Shown: positions 35,243 through 44,211 of the stretch, piece by piece | How the letters are laid out: each line of letters begins with the position of its first letter | Numbering within the stretch: position 1 is the stretch's first letter | Assembly: GCA_948934525.1 (NCBI GenBank) | Contig: CAQZSK010000002.1 | Location: 1 to 64,000, forward strand | Origin: an uncultured Clostridia bacterium | Lineage (GTDB): Bacteria > Bacillota > Clostridia > TANB77 > CAG-508 | Length of the DNA stretch: 64,000 nucleotides | Direction: 5' to 3' | The notes under the pieces: model-generated | What the model was told of the DNA's origin: nothing | Database searches by the model: none | The model's input: the letters and a program-made list of their open reading frames with translations, nothing else | Made by a program: the position numbers and the translations under genes

Positions 35243-36955
35243 TTAAATTATATTATTCGGTTGCACATTAACAGTTTGATAATTTGTATAAGTTACCATT
35301 CCAGGTTTGGATTTGGCGAGCTTTTTTACATATTTAACTAGGGTGTAATCAACAGGTACATTGGAGGATTGTTTTGCTTTACTATAATAAGCGCTAATAG
35401 ATGCTACTCGATTAATGGTTTCTTGAGAAGGCTCTTTTTGATTTACTACTAGAATAACATGGCTACCTTGAATATCTTTTACATGAAACCAAAGATCATT
35501 TTCTTTGGCTACTTTCAAAGTAAGATAATCATTTTCTTGATTGTTTTTTCCAACTAAGACAGTAAATCCATCTATTTGATAAGAAAGAAAATCACTCTGC
35601 TTTTTATTTTGTATTTTTTTATTCTGAGAAGACTTAGGTCTGATCTGAAAAGCTTTTGAACCTTGTTTTACAGGGGTCTTTCTAGCAAATAAATTATTAT
35701 CTTCCATTTCTTGATAAATACGGTCTAAATCAGCAGTTGTTTTGGCAATTTGTAATTCGTATACAATACTTTCTAAATAATCAATTTCTTTTTCTAATTC
35801 TTCTTTTTGAATAGTTACAATAGAAATTGTATTTTTCAATTTATGATATTTTTTAAAATATTTCTTTGCATTATCACTAGGAGAGAGTGAAATATCTAAA
35901 GGAATATCAACTAGTTCATTTTGTTGATAGTAATTTTCCAAAACAATGTGGTCAGTATGAGTAGTTGTTAATTGGTATAAATTTGTAGTTAATAATTCAC
36001 CATATAATTGATAATCTTCTGTCTTAGAACATTCTTGAATTTTTTTATTAATCTCGTCAGATTTTTTAGCAATTTTTTTTAATTTTTTCATAATAAAGTT
36101 TAACAAACTATTACGATATTGTGTAAATTCTTCTAGAAGTTCCTTTTGAGAATAATAGTCATCCAAAAAGAAGTTAATAAACAAAGAAGAACTTGGTTCA
36201 AGGGGAACCAAGACATAGTCTTTGTCAAAAGTAATACAGCTAACTTGATGATTTTGAATTTTAACAAGTAAATTCTGTAAATAAGAAAGTAATTGTGTAT
36301 AATTTTCAAGGGTCAATTCATCTTTTATGCTCAATTGACCAATGGAATAATTTAACAAGGTTTTGCTAGTTCCACAAAACTGTTCTAAGAAGTAATTAGA
36401 AAGAGAAATGTCTTTTATTTCATTAGGAAATGATTGAGAGTTAGTAATATCTAATTTGTTAAGTTCAGGAAATTGATAAGTAGTATTTGGCAAAATATTA
36501 CGAAGAGAACCTGAAAATGTAGTTAAATGTTTTAAGCTATCAATGATATTTCCATTTTGATTTACTAAAATAATATTGCTATGTTTTCCCATTAGTTCAA
36601 ATATAAGGCGATATGTGACTAAATCATTTAATTCATTGTATCCTTCCAATTCTAAGGTAGCAATTCTTTCTAAACCTAACATAGATATGTTTTTTATTTT
36701 AAATCCAATTAAATATTTCCTAAGAAGCATACAAAAGCTAGGTGCAGAAAGGGGATTAGGCTTAGAGGTTGTAGTTAAATGTAACGAGTATAAAGAAGAA
36801 ATGTTACAACTTAAAGCATAATTTGTTCCACCAGAATAAATTCCAAGAATGATTTCATCTGGAAGTGGTTGATATATTTTTGTTATTTTTCCATTTAATA
36901 AGCAAGAAGTTAATTCTTGAATGACTGCTTTTAAAGTAAAACCATCAAATGCCAT
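35243..36955 (-). CDS. rqcH: NFACT-family ribosome quality control protein RqcH
   Basis: 570 residues, usual length. The N-terminal NFACT-N domain starts 'MAFDGFTLKAVIQELTSCLL' and 'NGKITKIYQPLPDEIILGIY'. A coiled-coil region occupies about 280-420. The NFACT-R domain contains 'LTLKVAKENDLWFHVKDIQG' followed by S-H-V-I-L. It binds stalled 50S subunits and recruits tRNA-Ala to add alanine tails for degradation; older names are fibronectin-binding protein A or YloA. It is one of only two genes here on the - strand, and I saw no CGG codon in it in any frame. AGGAGC ribosome site. Confidence 0.92.
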   Translation of the reverse strand: MAFDGFTLKAVIQELTSCLLNGKITKIYQPLPDEIILGIYSGGTNYALSCNISSLYSLHLTTTSKPNPLSAPSFCMLLRKYLIGFKIKNISMLGLERIATLELEGYNELNDLVTYRLIFELMGKHSNIILVNQNGNIIDSLKHLTTFSGSLRNILPNTTYQFPELNKLDITNSQSFPNEIKDISLSNYFLEQFCGTSKTLLNYSIGQLSIKDELTLENYTQLLSYLQNLLVKIQNHQVSCITFDKDYVLVPLEPSSSLFINFFLDDYYSQKELLEEFTQYRNSLLNFIMKKLKKIAKKSDEINKKIQECSKTEDYQLYGELLTTNLYQLTTTHTDHIVLENYYQQNELVDIPLDISLSPSDNAKKYFKKYHKLKNTISIVTIQKEELEKEIDYLESIVYELQIAKTTADLDRIYQEMEDNNLFARKTPVKQGSKAFQIRPKSSQNKKIQNKKQSDFLSYQIDGFTVLVGKNNQENDYLTLKVAKENDLWFHVKDIQGSHVILVVNQKEPSQETINRVASISAYYSKAKQSSNVPVDYTLVKYVKKLAKSKPGMVTYTNYQTVNVQPNNII

Positions 36956-37033
36956 ATTTACAGCTCCTTTTTACTATAGAATAACAAAATCATATCATAT
37001 TATGCAGAATTTATCAAATTTTAAGTAATTCTA

Positions 37034-37063
37034 TTGACAGAAAAGAAACTACTCGATTATAAT
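37034..37063 (+). promoter_or_regulatory. SigmaA-type promoter of the sigma factor gene
   Basis: TTGACA (37034-37039), 18-base spacer, TATAAT (37058-37063). Confidence 0.7.
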
Positions 37064-37106
37064 ACAAATAATATGGCTACACAGGCATAGGAGGTAACTA
37101 AATCTA

Positions 37107-37757
37107 ATGAGTATGACAGACATTTTTTATTCTTCGGACTATGATTTTTCTCAAATGACAGATGAAGACTTAATAGAATTAATTAGGTCTGACAATAAAC
37201 TTGCTTTAGAACACTTGATAAATCGTTATAAAGATCTTGTAAACATTAAAGTAAGCAAATACTACATTATTGGAGCAGAAAGAGAAGATATTGTTCAAGA
37301 GGGATTAATAGGACTATATAAAGCAATCAAATCTTATCAGGTAGATAAACAAAATTCTTTTAAAAGCTTTGCGGGAATTTGTATTGAAAGACAACTCATT
37401 ACAGCAATCAAAACGTCTAATAGGCAAAAGCATATGCCTCTTAATTCATATATATCTTTAAACAAAGATGCTTATGAAAATGATGATGAAAGTAATAATA
37501 CAGATTTAGTAGGTGTGTTGGATGCAAATATTATAGAAGACCCACTTGACATGATTACAAAAAAAGAGTATTATCAAATAGTTGAAAATACAATTGACAA
37601 ATCTTTAAGTACTTTCGAGAAGAAAGTGTTAAATTGTTATATGCAAGGAGAAAGTTATATTGAAATTGCACAAAGATTGGAAGCACCAGTAAAGTCTATT
37701 GATAATGCAATACAGAGAATTAGAAAGAAGGCAATCAAGGAAATGCCAAATGAATAG
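37107..37757 (+). CDS. sigH: RNA polymerase sigma factor, SigH (Spo0H) type
   Basis: 216 residues, the SigH size. Region 2 is visible as 'YYIIGAEREDIVQEGLIGLY' and KAIKSY, then 'FKSFAGICIERQLITAIKTS' followed by N-R-Q-K-H-M-P-L-N-S. Region 4 is 'FEKKVLNCYMQGESYIEIAQ' and 'DNAIQRIRKKAIKE'. N-R-Q-K-x-x-P-L is diagnostic of SigH. It directs early stationary-phase and sporulation-onset genes in Bacillus. Alternatively it could be a close paralogue. AGGAGG lies 13 bases before ATG 37107. Confidence 0.88.
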   Translation: MSMTDIFYSSDYDFSQMTDEDLIELIRSDNKLALEHLINRYKDLVNIKVSKYYIIGAEREDIVQEGLIGLYKAIKSYQVDKQNSFKSFAGICIERQLITAIKTSNRQKHMPLNSYISLNKDAYENDDESNNTDLVGVLDANIIEDPLDMITKKEYYQIVENTIDKSLSTFEKKVLNCYMQGESYIEIAQRLEAPVKSIDNAIQRIRKKAIKEMPNE

Positions 37758-37764
37758 AATAATA

Positions 37765-37788
37765 TGTCAAGAAACGTATTTCTTGACA
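37765..37788 (+). repeat. Perfect 10-bp hairpin between sigH and tRNA-Thr
   Basis: TGTCAAGAAA (37765-37774) pairs with TTTCTTGACA (37779-37788) around CGTA; no T tract. It may act as a processing or weak termination signal; its right arm also contains a TTGACA hexamer. Confidence 0.45.
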
Positions 37789-37794
37789 AGAAAT

Positions 37795-37870
37795 GCTTCT
37801 ATAGCTCAGTAGGTAGAGCGCAGCCATGGTAAGGCTGAGGTCGCCGGTTCGATTCCGGCTGGAAGCTCCA
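37795..37870 (+). tRNA. tRNA-Thr (anticodon GGT)
   Basis: 76 bases, complete cloverleaf: acceptor GCTTCTA pairs with TGGAAGC. The anticodon stem CAGCC/GGCTG has a seven-base loop ATGGTAA (anticodon GGT). The T arm contains GGTTCGATTCC, and CCA is encoded at 37868-37870. It reads ACC and ACT. Confidence 0.95.
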
Positions 37871-37926
37871 TTTTAGCTAAGTTTTAGGAAAGTGTAATGA
37901 GTACTTAATATAGAAATTAGTTATGC

Positions 37927-37957
37927 AAATTCACAAATTCTTAGAATTTGTGAATTT
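37927..37957 (+). repeat. 14-bp perfect hairpin in the leader of the L,D-transpeptidase gene
   Basis: AAATTCACAAATTC (37927-37940) pairs exactly with GAATTTGTGAATTT (37944-37957), loop TTA. It lies about 40 bases before the start codon and has no T tract. Confidence 0.6.
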
Positions 37958-37997
37958 ACGTTCTTTAGACTTGAAAAAAGTAAAAGGAGTATTTGTA

Positions 37998-39080
37998 ATG
38001 GAGAAACTTAAGAAAATAAAATTGAGTAACCAATTGAAATGGATGATATTAGTAGGAGTTATGCTTCTTATTTTTGCTGTACTTGGAATATGGCGTATTA
38101 TGGATTATACAAAAATAGTATCAGCAAAGGCTAAAACAGATAATAATGTTGAAAATAATATATCAGAAGAAGTGATAGAACAAGCTAATCTGGTGGATAC
38201 TTCAAAGTTATCTCTAGAAGAGCTTAAAAAGCTAAATGAAGAAGAACAAAAAAAGGCAGAGGAAAAGAAAAAGCAAGAAGAAAAGAATGATAACAAAAAT
38301 ACAGCTAATAAGCCAACAAAACCAATTCAAAATAAATATTATATTAAAGTAAATTATGGAGCACAAGTTGTTACTATATATACTTATGATAAGAATGGTA
38401 AATATACAGTACCAGTAAAAGCATTTGTGTGTTCTACAGGCGATGCAACACCAACTTCGGGTGTTTATAGAATGAGTTGGAAGGCTACTTGGGGTAAATT
38501 ATTTGGTAATGTTTGGGGACAATATTGTACTCAAATTGTAGGAGATATTTTATTTCATTCAGTACCATATAAACAAAATAGAAAAGATACTTTGGTAAGT
38601 GCTTATTATGATAGATTAGGAACGAAGGCTTCGATGGGATGCATTCGTTTAACTACAATAGATGCTTTATGGATTTTTAGTAATTGTCCAAGTGGAACAC
38701 AAGTAGAGTTTTATTCAAGTTCTAATCCAGGACCATTAGGAAAACCTACTGCAAGAAAAATATCCAATGCACCAGGAAAGTTGAAAAATTGGGATCCAAC
38801 AGACCCAGATAAAAATAATCCATGGAGAAATTATAAACCAAATCAAAATGATAATAAAAAGCCAAATACAACTGATAACACAAATAACAATACAACTAAT
38901 AATGCACAGACAAACACAGATACAGGTAACGCAAATAATGAAACAACAAAGCCAGACATTCCAGAAGAACCAGTTAATCCAGTAGAACCAGAGAAACCAA
39001 TAGAACCAGAAACACCAACAACACCAGTAGAACCAGAAATACCTGAGAATCAAACAAATTCTGAAACAGTAGAAATTTAA
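37998..39080 (+). CDS. L,D-transpeptidase (YkuD domain), membrane-anchored
   Basis: 360 residues from the ATG at 37998 with AAAAGGAG; an in-frame ATG at 37923 sits before a hairpin without a ribosome site. One membrane span (about 15-35), a Glu/Lys coiled stretch (about 70-100), then the YkuD domain (about 113-260). HSVPY (His about 187) and the catalytic S-x-G-C-I-R-L at about 212-218 (Cys 215) are intact. It makes 3-3 crosslinks or attaches proteins to peptidoglycan outside the membrane. The tail is Asn/Thr then Pro-Glu-Val repeats, probably wall-spanning. Confidence 0.9.
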   Translation: MEKLKKIKLSNQLKWMILVGVMLLIFAVLGIWRIMDYTKIVSAKAKTDNNVENNISEEVIEQANLVDTSKLSLEELKKLNEEEQKKAEEKKKQEEKNDNKNTANKPTKPIQNKYYIKVNYGAQVVTIYTYDKNGKYTVPVKAFVCSTGDATPTSGVYRMSWKATWGKLFGNVWGQYCTQIVGDILFHSVPYKQNRKDTLVSAYYDRLGTKASMGCIRLTTIDALWIFSNCPSGTQVEFYSSSNPGPLGKPTARKISNAPGKLKNWDPTDPDKNNPWRNYKPNQNDNKKPNTTDNTNNNTTNNAQTNTDTGNANNETTKPDIPEEPVNPVEPEKPIEPETPTTPVEPEIPENQTNSETVEI

Positions 39081-39103
39081 AAATTAAAGGAGGATTCTAA
39101 AGT

Positions 39104-40195
39104 ATGAAGATGGGAATTGTAGGTCTTCCAAATGTAGGGAAGAGTACGCTATTTAATGCGATTACAAAAGCAGGTGCCGAATGTGCAAATTATCCATTTT
39201 GTACAATAGAGCCAAATGTAGGAGTAGTAGCAGTTCCAGATGAAAGATTAGATAATTTAGCTAAAATCTACCATCCACAGAAAATTACTCCAGCAGTAAT
39301 TGAATTTGTAGATATTGCTGGGCTAGTAAAAGGAGCTAGCCATGGAGAAGGACTAGGAAATAAATTTTTATCCCATATACGTGAAGTAGATAGTATTGTA
39401 GAAGTTGTTAGATGCTTTGAAGATACTAATATTGTTCATGTGGACGGAAGTATTAACCCAATTAGAGATATTGAAACAATTAATTTAGAATTGGTTTTTG
39501 CAGATCTTGAAACAGTGGAAAAAAGAATTGATAATGCCAAAAAGAAATTGAAAGCAGATAAAAAAGCACAAGTAGAAGTTGACAGCTTTGAAAAAATAAA
39601 ACAAGCATTAGATAATGGAAAACCAGCAAGATCAGTAGACTTAAATGAGGAAGAACTAGCATATGTGAAAGACGCATTTTTATTAACAATGAAGCCAATT
39701 TTATATGTTACTAATATTTCAGAAGGACAACTAGAAAATGCTTTTGAAGATGAAAATGTAAAAAAGGTAGTGGAATATGCAAAACAAGAAAAAGCAGAAG
39801 TAATTCCACTTTGCATTAAAATAGAAGAAGAATTAGCAACTTTAGAAGGTGAAGAGGAAAAAGAAATGTTAGAAGCTTTAGGACTACAAGAATCTGGGCT
39901 AGATAAAGTAATTAAAGCAAGTTATGATTTGCTAGGATTAATGTCTTTTTTAACAGCAGGAGAGCCAGAAGTAAGGGCTTGGACAATTAGAAAAGGAACT
40001 AAAGCGCCACAAGCTGCAGGAAAGATTCATACAGATATTGAAAGAGGATTTATCAGAGCTGAGATTGTTTCTTATGATGATTTAGTAAGAGAAGGAGCAA
40101 TGGTAGCTGTAAAAGAAAAAGGGTTGGTACGTTCAGAGGGAAAAGAATATATTATGCAAGATGGAGATGTTGTATTGTTTAGATTTAATGTTTAA
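39104..40195 (+). CDS. ychF: Redox-regulated ATPase YchF (OLA1 family)
   Basis: 363 residues, standard length. G1 GLPNVGKST at 7-15, G3 DIAGLVKGASHGEGLGN, and the TGS domain near the end ('TAGEPEVRAWTIRKGTKAPQ', 'MVAVKEKGLVRSEGKEYIMQ'). Members bind ATP in preference to GTP and associate with ribosomes. AAAGGAGG ribosome site. It is monocistronic between the transpeptidase and an LPQTG gene. Confidence 0.97.
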   Translation: MKMGIVGLPNVGKSTLFNAITKAGAECANYPFCTIEPNVGVVAVPDERLDNLAKIYHPQKITPAVIEFVDIAGLVKGASHGEGLGNKFLSHIREVDSIVEVVRCFEDTNIVHVDGSINPIRDIETINLELVFADLETVEKRIDNAKKKLKADKKAQVEVDSFEKIKQALDNGKPARSVDLNEEELAYVKDAFLLTMKPILYVTNISEGQLENAFEDENVKKVVEYAKQEKAEVIPLCIKIEEELATLEGEEEKEMLEALGLQESGLDKVIKASYDLLGLMSFLTAGEPEVRAWTIRKGTKAPQAAGKIHTDIERGFIRAEIVSYDDLVREGAMVAVKEKGLVRSEGKEYIMQDGDVVLFRFNV

Positions 40196-40234
40196 TAAAA
40201 AATGAAATTTTGTCGAAAAAATTGCAAAAAGTAC

Positions 40235-40263
40235 TTGACTATTTTTTTAAGTAAGTATATCAT
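40235..40263 (+). promoter_or_regulatory. SigmaA-type promoter of the LPQTG gene
   Basis: TTGACT (40235-40240), 17-base spacer, TATCAT (40258-40263); the leader is about 80 bases. Confidence 0.55.
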
Positions 40264-40350
40264 TAAAGCGATAAAAAAATGTCAGTATATTTTTTAAAAA
40301 AATACAAATACTACTGATAGAAATTTCTAAAGAAAAAAGGAGAATAAAAG

Positions 40351-40686
40351 ATGATGAAGAATAAGAAATTAATGGTTGTATGTGTTTTAGCAATTGCATT
40401 TTTATTAGTATTGGGAAGTTTTAATTTTATAAAAGCTACAGATGACATAGGAGATTTACCAATTATTGATACTGATAATAAACCAAATGACCAAACACAA
40501 ACAAATGCACCAACAAATACACCAGCACCAATTACTGGGAATAATACCACGAATAATGGAACAAGTGGAAACACTTTACCACAAACTGGTGTAGCAGGAG
40601 ATACAGCATTATTTGTATTCATTGGTGTTTGTATAGCTTCAGCCGCATATGCATATTTTAGAATTAAGAAATATAATGTTCGTTAA
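40351..40686 (+). CDS. Small LPQTG-anchored surface protein
   Basis: 111 residues. Signal peptide (about 1-30, ending IKATDD), then an Asp/Asn/Thr/Pro-rich linker with TNAPTNTPAPITGNN. The sorting signal is LPQTG followed by a hydrophobic span ('ALFVFIGVCIASAAYAYF') and basic RIKKYNVR. Sortases cut between Thr and Gly and link the protein to peptidoglycan. A sortase gene lies convergently just downstream. The start may be ATG 40351 or 40354. No functional domain in the mature part. Confidence 0.85.
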   Translation: MMKNKKLMVVCVLAIAFLLVLGSFNFIKATDDIGDLPIIDTDNKPNDQTQTNAPTNTPAPITGNNTTNNGTSGNTLPQTGVAGDTALFVFIGVCIASAAYAYFRIKKYNVR

Positions 40687-40698
40687 TAAGAAAAATGG

Positions 40699-40731
40699 AA
40701 AGAATGTTAATAGAAATAATTAACATTCTTT
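40699..40731 (+). terminator. Bidirectional terminator between the LPQTG and sortase genes
   Basis: AAAGAATGTTAAT (40699-40711) pairs with ATTAACATTCTTT (40719-40731); T and A tracts on both sides serve the convergent genes. Confidence 0.85.
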
Positions 40732-40732
40732 T

Positions 40733-41389
40733 TCATTTAGTTATTTTTCCTTGAATAACCAATCTCTTATTTTGATTAGAATTATCACAAGTAAGTAAAG
40801 TTACCATTTTTTCATTATTAACATTTTGACTAGTACATGACAAGTCATCTGCTACGACCTCAAACTTTTGAGTAATTTTATAGCTCTTTTTCTGACCAGA
40901 TAAGTCGTAAATTTCAATTTTATCTCCAATATTTAATTCATTTAATCTTCCAAAAAAACGATTATCCATATAATTATGGCCAGCAATACATAAATTTCCA
41001 GTCTTATTAGGCATTGGGCCACTAAAACGGCAAAGGGAAATTCTAAGAAGTTCATCATTACTTTCTGATAAGATAGGATAATTTAAATTAATTTTATCAA
41101 TCTTAATCATACCAATTACAAAAGGATTTTGAATTAAACTGTCACTCCCTAGTTCTGATATTTCATAAGATGAATTGTCTGAATAAAGTGTAGTTAAATG
41201 ATATTTATTTAAAAGTTCTTTTGATATTTTTTCTTTTTGATGATATTGGTAAAAATTTCCTAAGAGAAATAAAAGAGAGATAACAGCAATAATAACTGAT
41301 ATGATAAAAAGAAGTTTATATTTTTTCTTTTCTTCTTCATAAGGTATTTCAGCAATTTCATCACTAAATTCAATTTGAATATTTTTCAT
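40733..41389 (-). CDS. Sortase
   Basis: 218 residues on the - strand. One N-terminal membrane span (about 25-44). The catalytic triad is visible: His 138 in CIAGHNYMDNRFFG, Cys 201 in VTLLTCDNS, Arg 209 in NKRLVIQG. The sequence resembles class D or class E-type small sortases, not class B. It cleaves LPxTG proteins and ligates them to the wall; its likely client is the adjacent LPQTG protein (and perhaps others). The gene converges on that protein's gene across a shared terminator. Confidence 0.9.
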   Translation of the reverse strand: MKNIQIEFSDEIAEIPYEEEKKKYKLLFIISVIIAVISLLFLLGNFYQYHQKEKISKELLNKYHLTTLYSDNSSYEISELGSDSLIQNPFVIGMIKIDKINLNYPILSESNDELLRISLCRFSGPMPNKTGNLCIAGHNYMDNRFFGRLNELNIGDKIEIYDLSGQKKSYKITQKFEVVADDLSCTSQNVNNEKMVTLLTCDNSNQNKRLVIQGKITK

Positions 41390-41481
41390 TTTTTCATCCT
41401 TATTATAATTATTTTCTATATAGTTTGGATATAATTTTTAAAAATATACTTTAAAAAGTATTGAGATTAATGTTATATACA

Positions 41482-41511
41482 TTGACATTTTGTATTATAT
41501 ATTGATAGAAT
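41482..41511 (+). promoter_or_regulatory. Probable promoter of the DUF6273 pilin-like gene
   Basis: TTGACA (41482-41487), 18-base spacer, TAGAAT (41506-41511). Confidence 0.5.
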
Positions 41512-41566
41512 AAAATAAGTAATATAGATACAAAAGAATTAAAAAGAAACAAAGGGGGAAAAGAAT

Positions 41567-42634
41567 ATGGGAGAAAAAAAGGCAGCAGCTGGAATAACAC
41601 TAGTAGCTTTGGTGGTAACCATTGTGGTATTACTTATTTTATCAGGAATAACAATTATGTATGTATCAGGAGAGAATAGTATTATTAAAAAGGCACAAGA
41701 AGCCAGAAACAATACAGAACAAGCAATTCAAAGGGAACAAGATGAAATAGGAGAATTAGCTAATTTGTTAAATAAAGAATATGGTGGAGGACAAGGCTCA
41801 GATACAGAAGGACCGATACCAGAAGTACCAGTTGAAGAAATTAGATCTGATTGGGAAAAAATTAATAAGATAGCAAAGGCAATAGCAAGTGATAGCACAA
41901 TTACGTATGAAGCAACTCAAGCAAAGGTAACCGTGGAAGGAAAGAGTTATACAATTAAAGTAGGAGATATATTTGAAGTACAATATAATGGAGAAGCAAA
42001 AAGAGTAAGAGTGCTAGGTTTTAATCATGATAGATTAGTAAATAAAGCAATTTACGGAGGGCAACACTCAAATGCAGGAATTAGCTTTGAATTTTATGAT
42101 TTTATGTTAGGAACTACACCTAATAAAATAAATACAAGCGCTACTAATACTGAAGGTTGGGCAGTAACTCAGATGAGAAAAGATTTAAATGGATATACAA
42201 CAGATGATGTAGTACAAAATATAGAAGTAGGAGGACAAGGAGCAAATCTGAGTAATCAACAATATATTAAACAGGTAGTGAAGAACTATATTACAACATA
42301 CAATATAGGTGGTACAAGTTCATCTAATGACTATTTGTGGTTATTATCATGTAGTGAGGTATGGAATAGTGGATATTCCGAAAAAGCGCATGGATATGCA
42401 GTAACAAAAGAGGGACATCAATATCAGTATTATAGGGGAATTAATCCAACATGGAATGAGGAAAATACAAACTTTATTAAAAAGCCAAATGATTCTGGAA
42501 CTGCTCGTGATTGGTGGCTTCGTTCGCCAGGTTACAGTGGAGCGGGAGGATTTTGCTATGCTGGTACTAATGGTAAATGCGGCATAGAAGCTGCTACATT
42601 ACGTATGTATGTTGCACCAGGCTTTTGTGTCTAA
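41567..42634 (+). CDS. Pilin-like protein with C-terminal DUF6273 domain
   Basis: 355 residues. A type IV prepilin-like start (basic, then 'GITLVALVVTIVVLLILSGI' hydrophobic helix) is followed by 'GENSIIKKAQEARNNTEQAI'. A Gly/Pro linker leads to a domain with 'YLWLLSCSEVWNSGYSEKAH' and 'DWWLRSPGYSGAGGFCYAGT', ending APGFCV, the DUF6273 signature. The N-terminal helix matches the one in the truncated gene at 30525. Probably a surface pseudopilin-like protein of unknown role. AAAGGGGG ribosome site. No pilus assembly genes are nearby. Confidence 0.75.
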   Translation: MGEKKAAAGITLVALVVTIVVLLILSGITIMYVSGENSIIKKAQEARNNTEQAIQREQDEIGELANLLNKEYGGGQGSDTEGPIPEVPVEEIRSDWEKINKIAKAIASDSTITYEATQAKVTVEGKSYTIKVGDIFEVQYNGEAKRVRVLGFNHDRLVNKAIYGGQHSNAGISFEFYDFMLGTTPNKINTSATNTEGWAVTQMRKDLNGYTTDDVVQNIEVGGQGANLSNQQYIKQVVKNYITTYNIGGTSSSNDYLWLLSCSEVWNSGYSEKAHGYAVTKEGHQYQYYRGINPTWNEENTNFIKKPNDSGTARDWWLRSPGYSGAGGFCYAGTNGKCGIEAATLRMYVAPGFCV

Positions 42635-42683
42635 TATTTGGTAATATAAAAGATACTAGAATAAAAGTATCAATTGAAATTGT

Positions 42684-42716
42684 AAAGTGTCTGTCAATTA
42701 AGTTGATAGGCACTTT
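42684..42716 (+). terminator. Terminator upstream of pyrH
   Basis: AAAGTGTCTGTCAA (42684-42697) pairs, with wobbles, with TTGATAGGCACTTT (42703-42716). Confidence 0.6.
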
Positions 42717-42838
42717 TGTATGAATATATTTTAGAGAGAATTTTAAATGGGAAATATTGAGAAAATTTAAAAAAAGAGATGTCAAAATCAATAATGTATG
42801 ATAAAATAAATGCAAATAAAAAAAGGAGAGTGTATAAA

Positions 42839-43549
42839 TTGCCAGAGTTAAAATATAAGAGAGTTTTGTTGAAACTAAGTGGAGAGGCATTAGCAGGTGA
42901 AGCAAAGCATGGAATTGATAGTAAAACAGTAGGCGAAATTTGTGACCAAATTAAAGGAATTGTACAAATGGGAGCAGAAGTTGCTATTGTAGTTGGTGGA
43001 GGAAATTTCTGGAGAGGTAGAAATGGCAAAGAAATGGAGAGGACAACTTCAGATTATATGGGAATGCTTGCTACTTCTATGAATGGGTTAGCATTACAAG
43101 ATGCATTAGAGACAAGAGGAATTTATTCTAGATTACAAACAGCCATAGAAATGAGAGAAATAGCAGAACCATTTATTCAAAGAAAAGCGGTCAAACATTT
43201 ACAAAAAGGTAGAGTTGTTATATTTGCCTGTGGAACAGGTCATCCATATTTTACAACAGATACAACAGCCGCTTTAAGAGCAGCAGAAATTGGTGCTGAA
43301 GCTATTTTGGTTGGAAAAACAATTGATGCAGTTTATTCTGATGATCCTAAGATTAATCCAAATGCAGAGAGATATGATCATATTACCTATTTAGATATTT
43401 TATCTAAAAATTTAAAGGTGATGGATTCTACGGCAATATCTTTATGTAGAGATAATCAAATTCCACTTATTGTATTTGGAATTGCAGATCCAGAAAACAT
43501 GGTGAAAGCCATTAAAGGAGAAAAAGTGGGAACTTTAGTAAAAGACTAG
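42839..43549 (+). CDS. pyrH: UMP kinase
   Basis: 236 residues from the TTG at 42839 (AAAAGGAGAG nine bases upstream); the frame runs further upstream without a start signal. Amino acid kinase fold: '[15 protein letters not shown]' and '[16 protein letters not shown]', then '[20 protein letters not shown]' and 'VDAVYSDDP'-like [14 protein letters not shown]. It phosphorylates UMP to UDP and supplies pyrimidines. First gene of the conserved pyrH-frr-uppS-cdsA-rseP order. Confidence 0.96.
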   Translation: MPELKYKRVLLKLSGEALAGEAKHGIDSKTVGEICDQIKGIVQMGAEVAIVVGGGNFWRGRNGKEMERTTSDYMGMLATSMNGLALQDALETRGIYSRLQTAIEMREIAEPFIQRKAVKHLQKGRVVIFACGTGHPYFTTDTTAALRAAEIGAEAILVGKTIDAVYSDDPKINPNAERYDHITYLDILSKNLKVMDSTAISLCRDNQIPLIVFGIADPENMVKAIKGEKVGTLVKD

Positions 43550-43585
43550 AATTTTTAATTTATATAAATGAAGGAGATTAAAACA

Positions 43586-44131
43586 ATGAATCAAGTATTT
43601 GAAGAGAAAATGAAGAAAACAATTAGTGTATTTCAAGAAAATTTAGCAGAAGTAAGAGCGGGACGTGCAAATCCAGCAATCTTAAATAAAATTTCAGTAG
43701 ATTATTATGGAGTACCAACTCCAATTAGTCAGGTAGCAGGTATTTCTGTACCAGAAGCTAGAATGATATTAATTCAGCCATGGGATATTAATTTATTAAA
43801 AGAGATTGAGAAAGAAATTTTAAAATCTGATATTGGAATTAATCCAAATAATGATGGAAAAGTCATAAGATTAAACTTTCCTGAATTAAATGAAGAGAGA
43901 AGAAAAGAATTAGTAAAAGATATCAGGAAAACTGCAGAAGAAGCAAAAGTAGCTATTCGTTCTATTAGAAGGGATGCTATTGATGAAGCAAAAGAAATGC
44001 AAAAGAAATCAGAAATCACAGAAGATGAATTAAAAAATGAAGAAGATCAAATTCAAAAATTAACAGATAAAAATATAGAAGAAATAGATAACCTTTTAGC
44101 AGCAAAAGAAAAAGAAATCATGACAGTTTAA
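43586..44131 (+). CDS. frr: Ribosome recycling factor
   Basis: 181 residues from the ATG at 43586 (GAAGGAG upstream). '[20 protein letters not shown]' and '[20 protein letters not shown]' are invariant RRF stretches; '[20 protein letters not shown]' and the helical hairpin also match. It separates post-termination ribosomes with EF-G. Placed directly after pyrH as usual. Confidence 0.97.
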   Translation: MNQVFEEKMKKTISVFQENLAEVRAGRANPAILNKISVDYYGVPTPISQVAGISVPEARMILIQPWDINLLKEIEKEILKSDIGINPNNDGKVIRLNFPELNEERRKELVKDIRKTAEEAKVAIRSIRRDAIDEAKEMQKKSEITEDELKNEEDQIQKLTDKNIEEIDNLLAAKEKEIMTV

Positions 44132-44140
44132 ATTACCCAG

Positions 44141-44193
44141 CGGGGACAGAGCTTATCCCTAGCGGAAAGACTAAGGGGAAAACTCTGTCCCCG
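44141..44193 (+). repeat. GGGGACAGAG inverted-repeat element between frr and uppS
   Basis: CGGGGACAGAG (44141-44151) and CTCTGTCCCCG (44183-44193) are perfect arms. An inner TCCCTAG/CTAAGGGG pair extends the hairpin. It belongs to the GGGGAC repeat family. Confidence 0.7.
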
Positions 44194-44211
44194 ATAGAGA
44201 AGGAGAACGAA

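Noticed and set aside
37923..37997. Upstream ATG as start of the L,D-transpeptidase
   Set aside because: That stretch is a perfect hairpin; the ATG at 37998 has a good ribosome site and gives a normal N-terminal anchor.
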